From: Mucilaginibacter sp. KACC 22773
Lineage (GTDB): Bacteria; Bacteroidota; Bacteroidia; Sphingobacteriales; Sphingobacteriaceae
DNA length: 64,000 nucleotides
Assembly (NCBI RefSeq): GCF_028736215.1
Contig: NZ_CP117883.1
Coordinates: 4,836,001-4,900,000 of the forward strand
Direction of reading: 5' to 3'
Part shown: positions 18,656 through 26,238 of the stretch, one piece after another
Layout: each line of letters starts with the position of its first letter
How positions within the stretch are numbered: the stretch's first letter is position 1
Notes under the pieces: model-generated
Database searches by the model: none
What the model was told of the DNA's origin: nothing
Seen by the model: only the letters and a program-made list of their open reading frames with translations
Made by a program: the position numbers and the translations under genes

Positions 18656-19477
18656 ATGAGCACTATCACCACAAAAGACGGAACCGAAATTTATTACAAA
18701 GACTGGGGTACAGGAAAACCACTGGTATTCCATCATGGCTGGCCATTATCTGGCGATGACTGGGATGCGCAGATGATGTTTTTCCTTAAAAAAGGCTACC
18801 GCGTGATTGCCCACGACCGCCGCGGTCACGGCAGATCTACCCAGGTTGCCGGCGGACACGATATGGACACCTATGCAGCCGATGTGGCCGCACTTACCGA
18901 GGCCCTTGATTTAAAAGATGCCGTACACATAGGCCATTCAACAGGTGGCGGCGAAGCTATCCATTATGCAGCCAACCTGGGCAAAGGCCGTGTGTCCAAA
19001 GTAGTACTCATCAGCGCGGTTACGCCACTGATGGTTCAAACTGACAGCAACCCCGACGGTGTTCCGATGGCAATATTTGATGAGATACGCCAGGGCACAG
19101 CTTTTAACCGCGCCCAATACTTTAAAGATTTTACCGTACCATTTTATGGCTATAACCGCGAAGGCGCCAATATAAAACCGGGCATACAAGACAACTGGTG
19201 GCGCCAGGGCATGATGGGCGGCGTAAAAGCACAGCACGACGGCATCAAAGCTTTCTCAGAAACAGATTTTACCGAAGACCTTAAAAGCGTAGACATCCCT
19301 GTTTTGGTGTTGCATGGCGAAGACGACCAGATTGTCCCCTTCCCTATTTCGGGTGCAAAGGCAGCTAAACTATTAAAAAACGGCACGTTGATTTCATATC
19401 CGGGTTTCCCTCACGGTATGCCGGCCACAGAAGCCGACACCATTAATAAAGACCTTTTGGCTTTTATTGAAGCTTAA
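18656..19477 (+). CDS. Alpha/beta hydrolase, non-haem haloperoxidase-like
   Basis: This 273-residue cytoplasmic protein belongs to the alpha/beta hydrolase fold, closest in pattern to the cofactor-free chloroperoxidase or esterase group (hydrolases with perhydrolase side activity). The oxyanion region is FHHGWPLSGDDWD (25-37), and RRGHGRS (55-61) is the typical second loop. The catalytic triad is readable: Ser95 in GHSTGGG, Asp224 in HGEDDQIVP and His253 in FPHGMP. There is no signal peptide. Length and motif spacing are normal. It is a single gene with its own terminator. The natural substrate is not predictable. Confidence 0.93.
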   Translation: MSTITTKDGTEIYYKDWGTGKPLVFHHGWPLSGDDWDAQMMFFLKKGYRVIAHDRRGHGRSTQVAGGHDMDTYAADVAALTEALDLKDAVHIGHSTGGGEAIHYAANLGKGRVSKVVLISAVTPLMVQTDSNPDGVPMAIFDEIRQGTAFNRAQYFKDFTVPFYGYNREGANIKPGIQDNWWRQGMMGGVKAQHDGIKAFSETDFTEDLKSVDIPVLVLHGEDDQIVPFPISGAKAAKLLKNGTLISYPGFPHGMPATEADTINKDLLAFIEA

Positions 19478-19494
19478 GCACATTTTTGCCAAGC

Positions 19495-19528
19495 AAAAAA
19501 GCTGTCGCCGGTAAGCGACAGCTTTTTT
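19495..19528 (+). terminator. Terminator of alpha/beta hydrolase gene
   Basis: A6-GCTGTCGC, a 6-nt loop, then GCGACAGC-T6: a perfect and symmetric intrinsic terminator 17 bp after the stop. The A and T runs make it potentially bidirectional. Confidence 0.92.
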
Positions 19529-19636
19529 ATGCCTTCCCTTGAGCCAGGGTTTGTGCAGCAAAAATGAGCCGGCACAAGGCATGTACTAAAGGCAGTGGTT
19601 TAGGTTAAATACTGCCTTAAAAAGGCTAAAGAGCAA

Positions 19637-20422
19637 TTACGGCAGAATACGGGCCACTTCAAAATGCATTCCGTCTGGTCTGGTAAAATGTCCTCCCCAA
19701 TAAAAACCGTTGTCATTGGCTATGGTTACCAACTCCCTCACGCATCCTTTTTGGCCTACCAATGCAGGTTGCGAACCGAAGGCGTTCCATTTTGCATTGA
19801 TATCAAACGCCGACCCAAATGCATGGTTACTTAAAGTTTTGGTGCTACCCCTAACGAACCTTGGGTTATATGATCCGTCCCAAATAAGGATCAGGTGGAG
19901 CAAACCTGCCCGATCCCAATCTGCCCAGAGTTTAATGAGTTGTTTGGCCCCCAGTTGATGAAACTGAATATGCGAACCGCCGCTAATGTTTTTTAATTGC
20001 GGCACCGGCACCATAATAATATTATCCTTTGCCCAGTTATCCGTTACCCTGATATGTTCTTTGTCGCCCGGTTGCGGATCGGCCACAAATTTAAACTCAC
20101 CAAAAACAGCCTGGCGCTCGGCATTGCTTACTAATGGCTTAAAATCGGGTTTTGGCGGCCAGTTGGCGCCTTCCTTGCCTGTCCTATCGTCCTGTACGCC
20201 ATTAAAGCCCATTTGCATGGCTGCGCCGTAGGTTTTATTACCAACCACGCCATCAGGCTGCAGGCCTGCCATTTTTTGAAACGCGATGGTAGCAGCTAAG
20301 GTTAAAGGGCCGAAATCCCCGTCAGAAGGTTCGTCTAATAAATCCTGGCCAATTAAAAAATCCTGCCAGTTTTCTACAGCCTGGCCTTTGCTGTTCAGTT
20401 TGATAAGAGGTAATGCGGGCAT
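19637..20422 (-). CDS. Peptidoglycan-binding M15 (VanY/endolysin-like) peptidase
   Basis: This 261-residue protein joins an N-terminal PG_binding_1 domain (about 5-72: GQAVENWQDFLIGQ, DGDFGPLTLAATIAFQK, PDGVVGNKTY) to a zinc D,D-/L,D-peptidase of family M15 at the C-terminus. The metal ligands are His200 and Asp207 in SNHAFGSAFDIN and His253 in GMHFEV. It would cut peptide cross-bridges or stems in peptidoglycan. No signal peptide is visible, which recalls phage endolysins or contractile-system effectors, although no phage or secretion genes are adjacent. The ATG at 20422 gives a domain starting at once, so the start is well placed. Confidence 0.88.
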   Translation of the reverse strand: MPALPLIKLNSKGQAVENWQDFLIGQDLLDEPSDGDFGPLTLAATIAFQKMAGLQPDGVVGNKTYGAAMQMGFNGVQDDRTGKEGANWPPKPDFKPLVSNAERQAVFGEFKFVADPQPGDKEHIRVTDNWAKDNIIMVPVPQLKNISGGSHIQFHQLGAKQLIKLWADWDRAGLLHLILIWDGSYNPRFVRGSTKTLSNHAFGSAFDINAKWNAFGSQPALVGQKGCVRELVTIANDNGFYWGGHFTRPDGMHFEVARILP

Positions 20423-20516
20423 GTTAATCTGGTTTAAGGTTATGACGATACGTATTAAATGTTTTAATAAATATCAATAATATTTTTACCGGTTATGCCC
20501 GTTAAAATACGGTATT

Positions 20517-20536
20517 TACGTAGGTAGTTTTACGTA
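20517..20536 (-). promoter_or_regulatory. Putative regulator site, TACGTA repeat
   Basis: TACGTA at 20517-20522 and 20531-20536 flank GGTAGTTT. A very similar block (TACGTAGTTTTACGCA) lies upstream of the secreted protein at 60904-61233. Both sites are about 95-119 bp before the start codons. A weak -7-like box (TATTATTG on the minus strand) is at 20475-20482. Confidence 0.4.
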
Positions 20537-20623
20537 GTTTAAGACGGACTACCTGATAAAGAATTAACTTCGTTGCGGGCCTACGCCATTTTTAACCAGG
20601 ATCAAAGAATCTCGCATCTACCC

Positions 20624-21067
20624 TTAGTCAACCTTAGTCAAGGTAATAATTCCTGATCCGATAGGGGTAGGAGAATTTTTCCATATGCCGTGTAATTTGG
20701 TGGTTTTATCCCAAACGGCAACGGCAGTTTCGGTTATCCCGATATTGGAGGCAATTCCATAAACACATGTAAAGGTACAGGTAAGGGTGTCGCCTTTTAA
20801 TGTCCAGGTACCGGGGGCTAAATGCTGCTGTGCCTCGCCCTTGGTATCGGCAATCATGGTGCCGTCAGGCTTAATAATCAAGCTGAAATATTGCTCGCCA
20901 AGGTCGGGATGTGTATCAGTGGTATAAGTGCCAATCCACAGTCCCTTGATAGACGACGAACCTGACGTTACATCGGCAAGGACATCTTTTTTACAACTTA
21001 TTTGAAATAAGATGATCGACAGCGAGAAAACGGTTAAGGCAACCGCGCTCATTAAAATTTTTTTCAT
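20624..21067 (-). CDS. Small lipoprotein, lipocalin-like beta protein
   Basis: This 147-residue protein has a lipoprotein signal ending at Cys25 (FQISCKKD). The mature part is a run of short beta strands with a pattern seen in extracytoplasmic lipocalin-like or copper-homeostasis-like barrels: GLWIGTYTTD, YFSLIIKPDGTMIAD, PGTWTLKGDTLTCTF and KLHGIWKN. The family is not certain and no catalytic residues stand out. It is preceded by AT-rich DNA and followed on the same strand, about 200 bp on, by the M15 peptidase. It is probably a surface or periplasmic binding protein. Confidence 0.75.
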   Translation of the reverse strand: MKKILMSAVALTVFSLSIILFQISCKKDVLADVTSGSSSIKGLWIGTYTTDTHPDLGEQYFSLIIKPDGTMIADTKGEAQQHLAPGTWTLKGDTLTCTFTCVYGIASNIGITETAVAVWDKTTKLHGIWKNSPTPIGSGIITLTKVD

Positions 21068-21201
21068 GATACTTTTTATGATAATTCAGGCAGTAGTTTT
21101 AAGCTTATGCTAAAGCTAACAGAAATCAGGAAAAAAAGCAAATCCCCGGCGGCTATGCCTGCAGTTTATAACTACTTTTTGCCGCTGCCTATCGGGAGGA
21201 C

Positions 21202-21239
21202 AAAACTCCCGGATGTTTAATTGCATCCGGGAGTTTTTT
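21202..21239 (+). terminator. Strong orphan terminator hairpin
   Basis: AAAACTCCCGGATG (21202-21215) pairs with CATCCGGGAGTTTT (21224-21237) around an 8-nt loop and runs into T6. It is the clearest hairpin of the region, yet no annotated plus-strand gene precedes it. The nearest plus-strand transcript would have to start within 21068-21200, or it serves the minus-strand LacI gene with a shorter U-tract. Confidence 0.65.
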
Positions 21240-21255
21240 GTATACCCGGCAGTTC

Positions 21256-21350
21256 GCGTAAAGGATTGGCGTGGATACCGGCCAATGTGAATAAGGCCTG
21301 TGCAGTATGAACAAAAAGCCTGGCGCCGCCTCTATCGGCGGCGTACGCCA
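21256..21350 (+). repeat. Dispersed repeat, GGATACCGGCC family, copy 2
   Basis: The block order GCGTAAAGGATTGG, GGATACCGGCC (21273-21283), GGCCTG, GTATGAAC, AAGCCTGGC and a terminal hairpin GCCGCC/GGCGGC (21325-21342) mirrors the minus-strand copy at 7817-7930. ATTGGC and GCCAAT also make an inner inverted repeat around the core. Confidence 0.6.
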
Positions 21351-21357
21351 TGGTTTA

Positions 21358-21385
21358 AGTCAAAAGTCAAAAGTCAAAAGTCAAA
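21358..21385. repeat. Heptanucleotide tandem repeat, four AGTCAAA units
   Basis: Four perfect tandem copies of the 7-mer AGTCAAA, about 60 bp beyond the 3' end of the lacI-type gene. Other heptad arrays in the window lie at 22581-22724, 57061-57202, 61441-61510 and 61559-61684. Confidence 0.9.
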
Positions 21386-21447
21386 AAAATGCCTGTTAAC
21401 GCGGGGGTAGAGGATTTGGTAGCGATGGGCATTCTTCCTTACCTGTA

Positions 21448-22479
21448 CTATTTAACGAGCGCCGGTACCTGGTTTACTGTCGATTCCCTGGTTATTAGCC
21501 TGGTTTTTAAAACTACACGCTCAAAACCGGCCTGGGTGTTTGCTTGCAGGCGGTTAAGCATTATTTGGGTTACCTGCTCCCCTATTTGTTTTACAGGCTG
21601 GGCAACAGCCGAAATGGAGGGGCTGAATAATTCGAAATTGGTGTTATCATCAAAAACAATAATGCCTATATCTTCGGCAACCCGCAGCCCAAGCTGCCTG
21701 ATGGCTTCTATGCCACTCAGGGCAAGGTAGTTGGTGGAAAAAAAAACCGCATCGATAGTTTTTTGGCCCGCTAAAAACTTCCTGATAACCTCGACACATT
21801 TTGGCTTTTCCAGGTCGTAGGGAATTTGTTTAATCTTTTTAGCCAGTCCCGCATCATCTATCGCCTTTAAATAGCCGTTGGTGCGCTCTTCCATCTGGTT
21901 TTGCCTCGATAACAGGGTAACCATGGCAATATTTTTAAACTGCCGGGCCACCAGGTGTTCTACAGCCTGCAAAGCACCGTCGAAATTATCAATCAGCACC
22001 TTATCGCAGTTAAGGCCGGGCAGGTCGCGGTCAAATACAACAACGGGAAAACCATCGGTTATCAGTTCCTGGATATAATTTTCTATCCCGGGCGGCGGCG
22101 CAATAATATAGCCATCTACGTTATGGTTACGAAAAGCCTGCAACAGGTCGATAGCCTGTACGGTATCGTTTTCGGTACTGCCATAAATAACCCTGTAACC
22201 CGATGAGAGGGCCGACCGCTCAACAACGCGGGCGATTGAAGAGAAAAATGGGTCCGAAATATCTTCAACAAGCATCCCAATTGTTTTGCTTTTGCCGGTA
22301 CTAAGCCCCACGGCAATCCGGCTTGGCTGGTAGCCTACCTTTTCAACATACTTTAATATTTTATTTTCCAGCTTAATACTAATGCCATGCTGCCGGGCTT
22401 TACCGTTCAAAACAAATGAAATGGTTGATTTTGACACCTGCAATTGTTCGGCAATATCTTTTATAACTAATTTTTTCAT
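21448..22479 (-). CDS. LacI/PurR-family transcriptional regulator
   Basis: From the ATG at 22479 (MKKLVIKDIAEQLQVSKSTI) the protein is 343 residues. A longer frame upstream lacks any feature before the HTH. Residues 1-58 form the LacI-type HTH and hinge (SKSTISFVLNGKARQHGIS). Residues 60-340 form a periplasmic-binding-protein-like sensor: KSKTIGMLVEDISDPFFSSI, VDGYIIAPPPG, PVVVFDRDLPGLNCDKVLID and VFFSTNYLALSGIEAIRQLG. The likely effector is a sugar or uronate derivative. It is the last minus-strand gene of the lyase/SusCD cluster, next to the lectin-bearing lyase, and probably controls part of it. Confidence 0.94.
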   Translation of the reverse strand: MKKLVIKDIAEQLQVSKSTISFVLNGKARQHGISIKLENKILKYVEKVGYQPSRIAVGLSTGKSKTIGMLVEDISDPFFSSIARVVERSALSSGYRVIYGSTENDTVQAIDLLQAFRNHNVDGYIIAPPPGIENYIQELITDGFPVVVFDRDLPGLNCDKVLIDNFDGALQAVEHLVARQFKNIAMVTLLSRQNQMEERTNGYLKAIDDAGLAKKIKQIPYDLEKPKCVEVIRKFLAGQKTIDAVFFSTNYLALSGIEAIRQLGLRVAEDIGIIVFDDNTNFELFSPSISAVAQPVKQIGEQVTQIMLNRLQANTQAGFERVVLKTRLITRESTVNQVPALVK

Positions 22480-22580
22480 CAGGTTTAATAGCAGGTTACA
22501 ATGGTTAACCGGTTTAAAAGTTAAACTACCTGATGCAATGACAACCAACCACGGTTTTAATACTCAATAAATAATGCTTA

Positions 22581-22724
22581 AAGTCTGAAGTCCTAAGCCA
22601 GAAGCCCTAAGTTAAAAAAAGGGCAAACCCTGCTTCAGACTTAGAACTTGAGACTCAGAACTTCAGACACTCATTCACCCACCACTCACCACTCATCCAC
22701 TCACCACTCACTTCTCACCACTCA
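22581..22724. repeat. Degenerate heptad repeats between lyase and lacI
   Basis: This segment is built almost wholly of 7-bp units. AAGTCTG, AAGTCCT, AAGCCAG, AAGCCCT and AAGTTAA (22581-22615) are followed by a spacer, then TTCAGAC, TTAGAAC, TTGAGAC, TCAGAAC and TTCAGAC (22634-22668), and CCACTCA-type units (22682-22724). The first and second groups are partly complementary (AAGTCTGAAG against CTTCAGACTT). The last CCACTCA unit contains the TGA stop of the lyase gene, read on the minus strand. Confidence 0.8.
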
Positions 22725-24395
22725 CGGCACAATAGACCACTGCTGGTTAAGGCTGCTGTTGCTACCCCAAAACTGCATAATGGAGCCATTGGCGGTACCG
22801 CCGCCGGTATCAAGGCATTTGCCGTTGGTACGGTTTACAACTTTGTAGTATGACCCAACTGGTACAATTACCCATTGCTGGTTTGGCGATGTACCGCTTG
22901 ACCATTGGGTAACATTGGAGCCATCGGCAGTATTGGCATTGCTATCCAAACATTTACTGCTGGATACGCAGGTAAGCTTGTAATATCCGCCGCTATAGGA
23001 TAGCACCCATTTTTGATTACCGGAAGTGCTGCTGGCCCACTGCCCTACATTTGCAGCATTGGTGGTGGCGCCCAGGTTATCCAGGTATTTGCCGCTTGCC
23101 CGGTTCAGGAGGTGATAGGTACCATTGGCGATGGGCTGTGTGGTTGTTGTAAAAGTAAGGGTGCCAAACCCCAGCTGATCGTAGCCGCCGCTTGTGCTGC
23201 CATAATCGCCGCCCCCGCCTTCGGGCCTCATGTTGGTGGCATACTGGGCACTATAGGTGGCCGTAACCCCGGCTACATTGGCAAAATGGTTATAAATCAA
23301 CTCCCACGACGGCCGGATATTGCCCCTCCCCGACTCGGAAATTACCGTTTGCGAATTTGCCGCGCAGGTAGTGCCACTGCCCCAGTTGTAGGTTGTAAAC
23401 GGCACGGTATTGCCCAGGTTATAGCTGGCTGTATATTCGCTTACCGCCAGTGTCTTGTTGCTTTCGTAACCAAACAGGTCATCGCCCTGGTTAAAGGCCA
23501 TTTGGCAAAACGGGCCAAGCAGGGCAATATCAAGGCACTGGTGGCCCTGGTCGCGGCCACTTTCCTGGCCCTGGCCAAGGCCGCCTGTGTATAAGAAAGG
23601 TACTGCATGATCAATAGCACCATTGCCTGCACCGGTTTTAAAATAAGTAACGGCCTCATTGTACTTGGCGGCATCATCGCACAGGATGCCGATAGACAAG
23701 ATGGAGGCCATGCTGCAAAGGTCCCAGTTTGCCCAGTAATTGGTAATGCAGGCACCGTTATGGTTCACCAGGAAATCGTGGTTCATGGGGTAAAATACAG
23801 TGAGCATCATGGTTTGAAACCTGGCAAAGTCGGCCGCCGCCCACCCGCTGTACGAGCGCATAATTTCGGCGGCGTTGGCAAACTCATAGCCATAAATACC
23901 GGCGGCAAGCCACCTATCGGCACTGCCCGATATGGCCTTGAGCGTGGATGACCAGGCATTCATAATAGCCACGGCATTATTGCCACAGGCCACATCGCCG
24001 TTAATTTTCCAACGCAGGGCGTTTTGATACGCTGCCGCCACATCATTGTATAGTTTAGAATAATTTTCGGGCGAGCCGGAACCCCTGTATACGGTATCTA
24101 CCGGCCCTTTCATCACATAAGTTGATGAGGAGTGGGAGTTTGCGGTAAGCTTGTTCCAGCCCGAAAGCCAGGGTTCGGTACCCGCCGATACCATGGTTTG
24201 CATGCGGATAAAATCGGCCTCGGTGTGCAGCAGGCCCGGATGAACAAAAGGGCTGATGGCAGCTACCTTTAATTTTGACGATTTCCCGGTTTTAACACTG
24301 TCTGCAATAGTTGCGGCAGGGTTTGCTGATTTCCTGCAGCTCCAGAAAGGAAGCAGGCAAAAAAAACAAAACAGTAATAGCAATTTTGATTTCAT
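22722..24395 (-). CDS. Lipoprotein alginate-lyase-family enzyme with ricin-type lectin domain
   Basis: This 557-residue surface lipoprotein has a signal ending at Cys20 (FWSCRKS). Residues about 50-380 match the Alginate_lyase (PF05426, PL5-like) alpha-helical domain: FVHPGLLH, AAAYQNALRWKINGD, NYWANWDLCSMASILSIG and ESGRDQGHQ. Residues about 425-557 form a RICIN beta-trefoil with three QKW/QQW repeats (NQKWVLS, NQQWVIV, NQQWSIV) that would bind galactose- or xylan-type sugars. It would cleave uronic-acid glycans by beta-elimination while tethered to the cell. The N-terminal half is paralogous to the 2311-residue secreted lyase of the same cluster. True specificity (alginate, heparinoid or plant polyuronide) is not determined. 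Its stop codon lies inside a heptad repeat. Confidence 0.88.
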   Translation of the reverse strand: MKSKLLLLFCFFCLLPFWSCRKSANPAATIADSVKTGKSSKLKVAAISPFVHPGLLHTEADFIRMQTMVSAGTEPWLSGWNKLTANSHSSSTYVMKGPVDTVYRGSGSPENYSKLYNDVAAAYQNALRWKINGDVACGNNAVAIMNAWSSTLKAISGSADRWLAAGIYGYEFANAAEIMRSYSGWAAADFARFQTMMLTVFYPMNHDFLVNHNGACITNYWANWDLCSMASILSIGILCDDAAKYNEAVTYFKTGAGNGAIDHAVPFLYTGGLGQGQESGRDQGHQCLDIALLGPFCQMAFNQGDDLFGYESNKTLAVSEYTASYNLGNTVPFTTYNWGSGTTCAANSQTVISESGRGNIRPSWELIYNHFANVAGVTATYSAQYATNMRPEGGGGDYGSTSGGYDQLGFGTLTFTTTTQPIANGTYHLLNRASGKYLDNLGATTNAANVGQWASSTSGNQKWVLSYSGGYYKLTCVSSSKCLDSNANTADGSNVTQWSSGTSPNQQWVIVPVGSYYKVVNRTNGKCLDTGGGTANGSIMQFWGSNSSLNQQWSIVP

Positions 24396-24734
24396 AATAA
24401 ATGGTTAAGTATTATTGGTTTAATTAATTGCATGTAAGCACCAGCTGCCATAGCACAGCTTAACTGTGTTGTTGCACAATTAAATACTTCCTGCAAACAG
24501 GGCAGGCTTCGGTTTATAATGGCAGATGGTTAGTAACTGATTACAAATCTCTGTTATATAAACTTCTGCGGAAGGGGGATGATTAACCAAAAAGAGGTTA
24601 CAGATTAATCAATAGTTAAGTTTAAAGGGGGATAAAATGAAAATCGCAGCGCTGCGGATAAATGAGTTCCGGGTACATGTATGGTATCCTGCTGAAACGA
24701 AAAAGCAAAAGAATAAGCGTTCCCCTCGCCTTCA

Positions 24735-24863
24735 CCGTCCCCTCAGGGTCTCTCGGTAGAGGACCCTGAGGTACCCGATCATCTTACATCAACGTGGCTT
24801 CAGGATTATGACCGGCTTTGTACAACCGCTGGGGCCTTTTTCAAAGAGACCCCGCGGGGACAG
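24735..24863 (+). repeat. Dispersed palindromic repeat family A, copy 3
   Basis: CCGTCCCCTCAGGG and TCTCGGTAGAGGACCC form the left arm and GGGGCC, AAAGAGACCCCGCGGGGAC the right arm. The interior has GTGGCTTCAGGATTATGACC and GGCTTTGTACAACCGC, matching copies at 8131 and 8560. It lies downstream of the sigma factor gene in the 500-bp gap before the lyase. The rest of that gap (24396-24734) shows no gene. Confidence 0.75.
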
Positions 24864-24895
24864 GAACTTGCAGTTATCGCACCTAACGGCAGCGT

Positions 24896-25477
24896 TTAAA
24901 CTGCTACACGACAGGATTGTACCCGTTTATCATACACCAGGTTATTGCGCAGCTGCTGCATAGCCCGGTGTATGTGGTTTACTACCGATTGGTAATTTAT
25001 ACCGGTTACTTCGGCTATCTGTTCGTAGGTCCAGCCGTCAAAATATTTTAAAAACACCATTTCTTTTTGCCTTTTGGGCAAAGCATTCAGGGCAAGGGCG
25101 AGCAGCCTGTTAAATTCAAGGTCATTTTCGCTGTTCACCCAAATTTCTTCCTGGGAAAAAGCAAGATCAATTTCGCGCTGATCGTCGGTTATTGGTAAAT
25201 GGTTCTTTTGGCGCTTAAAATAATTGAGCGCAAGGGACCGCGCCGCCTTAAAAAAGTACACCTTCACATTATGTATGGGGCCAAGCCTTTCTTTACGTTC
25301 CCACATTTTTATAAACAGTTCCTGCAGCAGGTCTTCTGATACAATTTCGTCGCGGGTAATTTTCAGCAGGTAATGATAAAGCAGCGGGTACAACTCATGG
25401 TGAATAGCCCCGAATTCACTGACATCACCCTGCCGGGTTTTTTCCCAACGTATTGCTAACTGGTCATTCTTGTTCAT
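24896..25477 (-). CDS. ECF RNA polymerase sigma factor (FecI-like)
   Basis: This 193-residue sigma-70 family factor of the extracytoplasmic-function type has region 2 at about 24-92 (ELYPLLYHYLLKITRDEIVS, EDLLQELFIKMWERKE, AARSLALNYFKRQKN) and region 4 at about 130-182 (LNALPKRQKEMVFLKYFDGW, TYEQIAEVTGINYQSVVNHI). It would direct polymerase to a few promoters. Bacteroidota sigmas of this kind usually sit before a FecR anti-sigma and a SusC with an N-terminal STN domain. Here neither exists: the neighbours are a lyase and SusCD pairs without STN. Its control is therefore unknown, and it may be activated by transcription alone. Confidence 0.93.
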   Translation of the reverse strand: MNKNDQLAIRWEKTRQGDVSEFGAIHHELYPLLYHYLLKITRDEIVSEDLLQELFIKMWERKERLGPIHNVKVYFFKAARSLALNYFKRQKNHLPITDDQREIDLAFSQEEIWVNSENDLEFNRLLALALNALPKRQKEMVFLKYFDGWTYEQIAEVTGINYQSVVNHIHRAMQQLRNNLVYDKRVQSCRVAV

Positions 25478-25853
25478 AAAAATGCTTGGTTATAATTGAT
25501 ATTAGTTCCTGCAACTCCCGGAAAACGGCCACATAAAATCAGGCTGAAAAAAAAATAGGCCCGGGCATTTTTCGATTGTCGGATAATTGGTTTACAGTAG
25601 CTAATATGAGTGGATTTTGGGCGATAGAAAGGCTATAAAATAACCAATCGACATACGTAAACCAGCCAAAAAAGCCTAAAAAACCGGTTTAGAAGCATTT
25701 TTTTGATATCAGGGGTACAATTCAGCCTTAACTTAGCGCACAAGGCAATCAGCGGCCTTGTTATGATAATTGGCAAAGCATCAAACTATTGGGGAAGGGC
25801 ATGGAGAGGCGCAGACTATGGGGCAGCGGATGGCATATGAAATCAGGAGCAGC

Positions 25854-26003
25854 TCAAGGCTTCCCTTTTGGTGCAGGCGGATCTTTTTTTTGTTTAAGCA
25901 AGGGTAAAATTGACTCCCAGTGCCGCTTAATCCGGAGCTGGCTAACCTCGGGTTTCCTGATATGGAAAGCCGGTTCAAATTCGTCAGGTTTCTTTTTCTC
26001 CAT
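25854..26003 (-). CDS. Small basic-proline protein, 49 residues
   Basis: A 49-codon frame from ATG (26003) to TGA (25854) encodes a charged peptide (MEKKKPDEFEPAFHIRKPE, RIKRHWESILPLLKQKKD, PPAPKGKP). The composition, with regular Lys/Glu/Pro, one Trp and no rare-codon clusters, looks coding rather than random. It lies in the 761-bp gap between susD and the sigma gene on the same strand. The remaining gap sequence (25478-25853 and 26004-26200) shows nothing recognisable. The family is unknown. Only conservation in relatives could confirm it. Confidence 0.4.
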   Translation of the reverse strand: MEKKKPDEFEPAFHIRKPEVSQLRIKRHWESILPLLKQKKDPPAPKGKP

Positions 26004-26201
26004 CTTAAAATATTTTTAGGCCCCTAAATAGCTTACCCGGAAACCGGGTTTAACCTTTATTATTCTATGGTGTTTGTTTTTAATATCGGCCTGTACAAAA
26101 CTTACGCTAATATCCTGATATTCTGTTTAATAAATAGCATCATCCATTAAATTAATTAACCGGTTTTATATAATCACAGTAAACCTGCATCACCTGTCAT
26201 T

Positions 26202-26233
26202 AAAAAAAAATTGCGGGGGCAGGGCCCCCGCAA
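26202..26233 (-). terminator. Terminator of susCD pair 3
   Basis: Read on the minus strand, TTGCGGGGGC pairs with GCCCCCGCAA around a 3-nt loop and is followed by nine T. It starts 6 bp after the SusD stop, so the sigma factor downstream is a separate transcript. Confidence 0.92.
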
Positions 26234-26238
26234 CTCAG

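Noticed and set aside
21389..21730. 113-codon plus-strand frame
   Set aside because: Almost entirely opposite the LacI-family sensor domain, which is clearly real.
24637..24759. 40-codon plus-strand frame
   Set aside because: Its second half runs into the left arm of a dispersed palindrome and it has no conserved feature.
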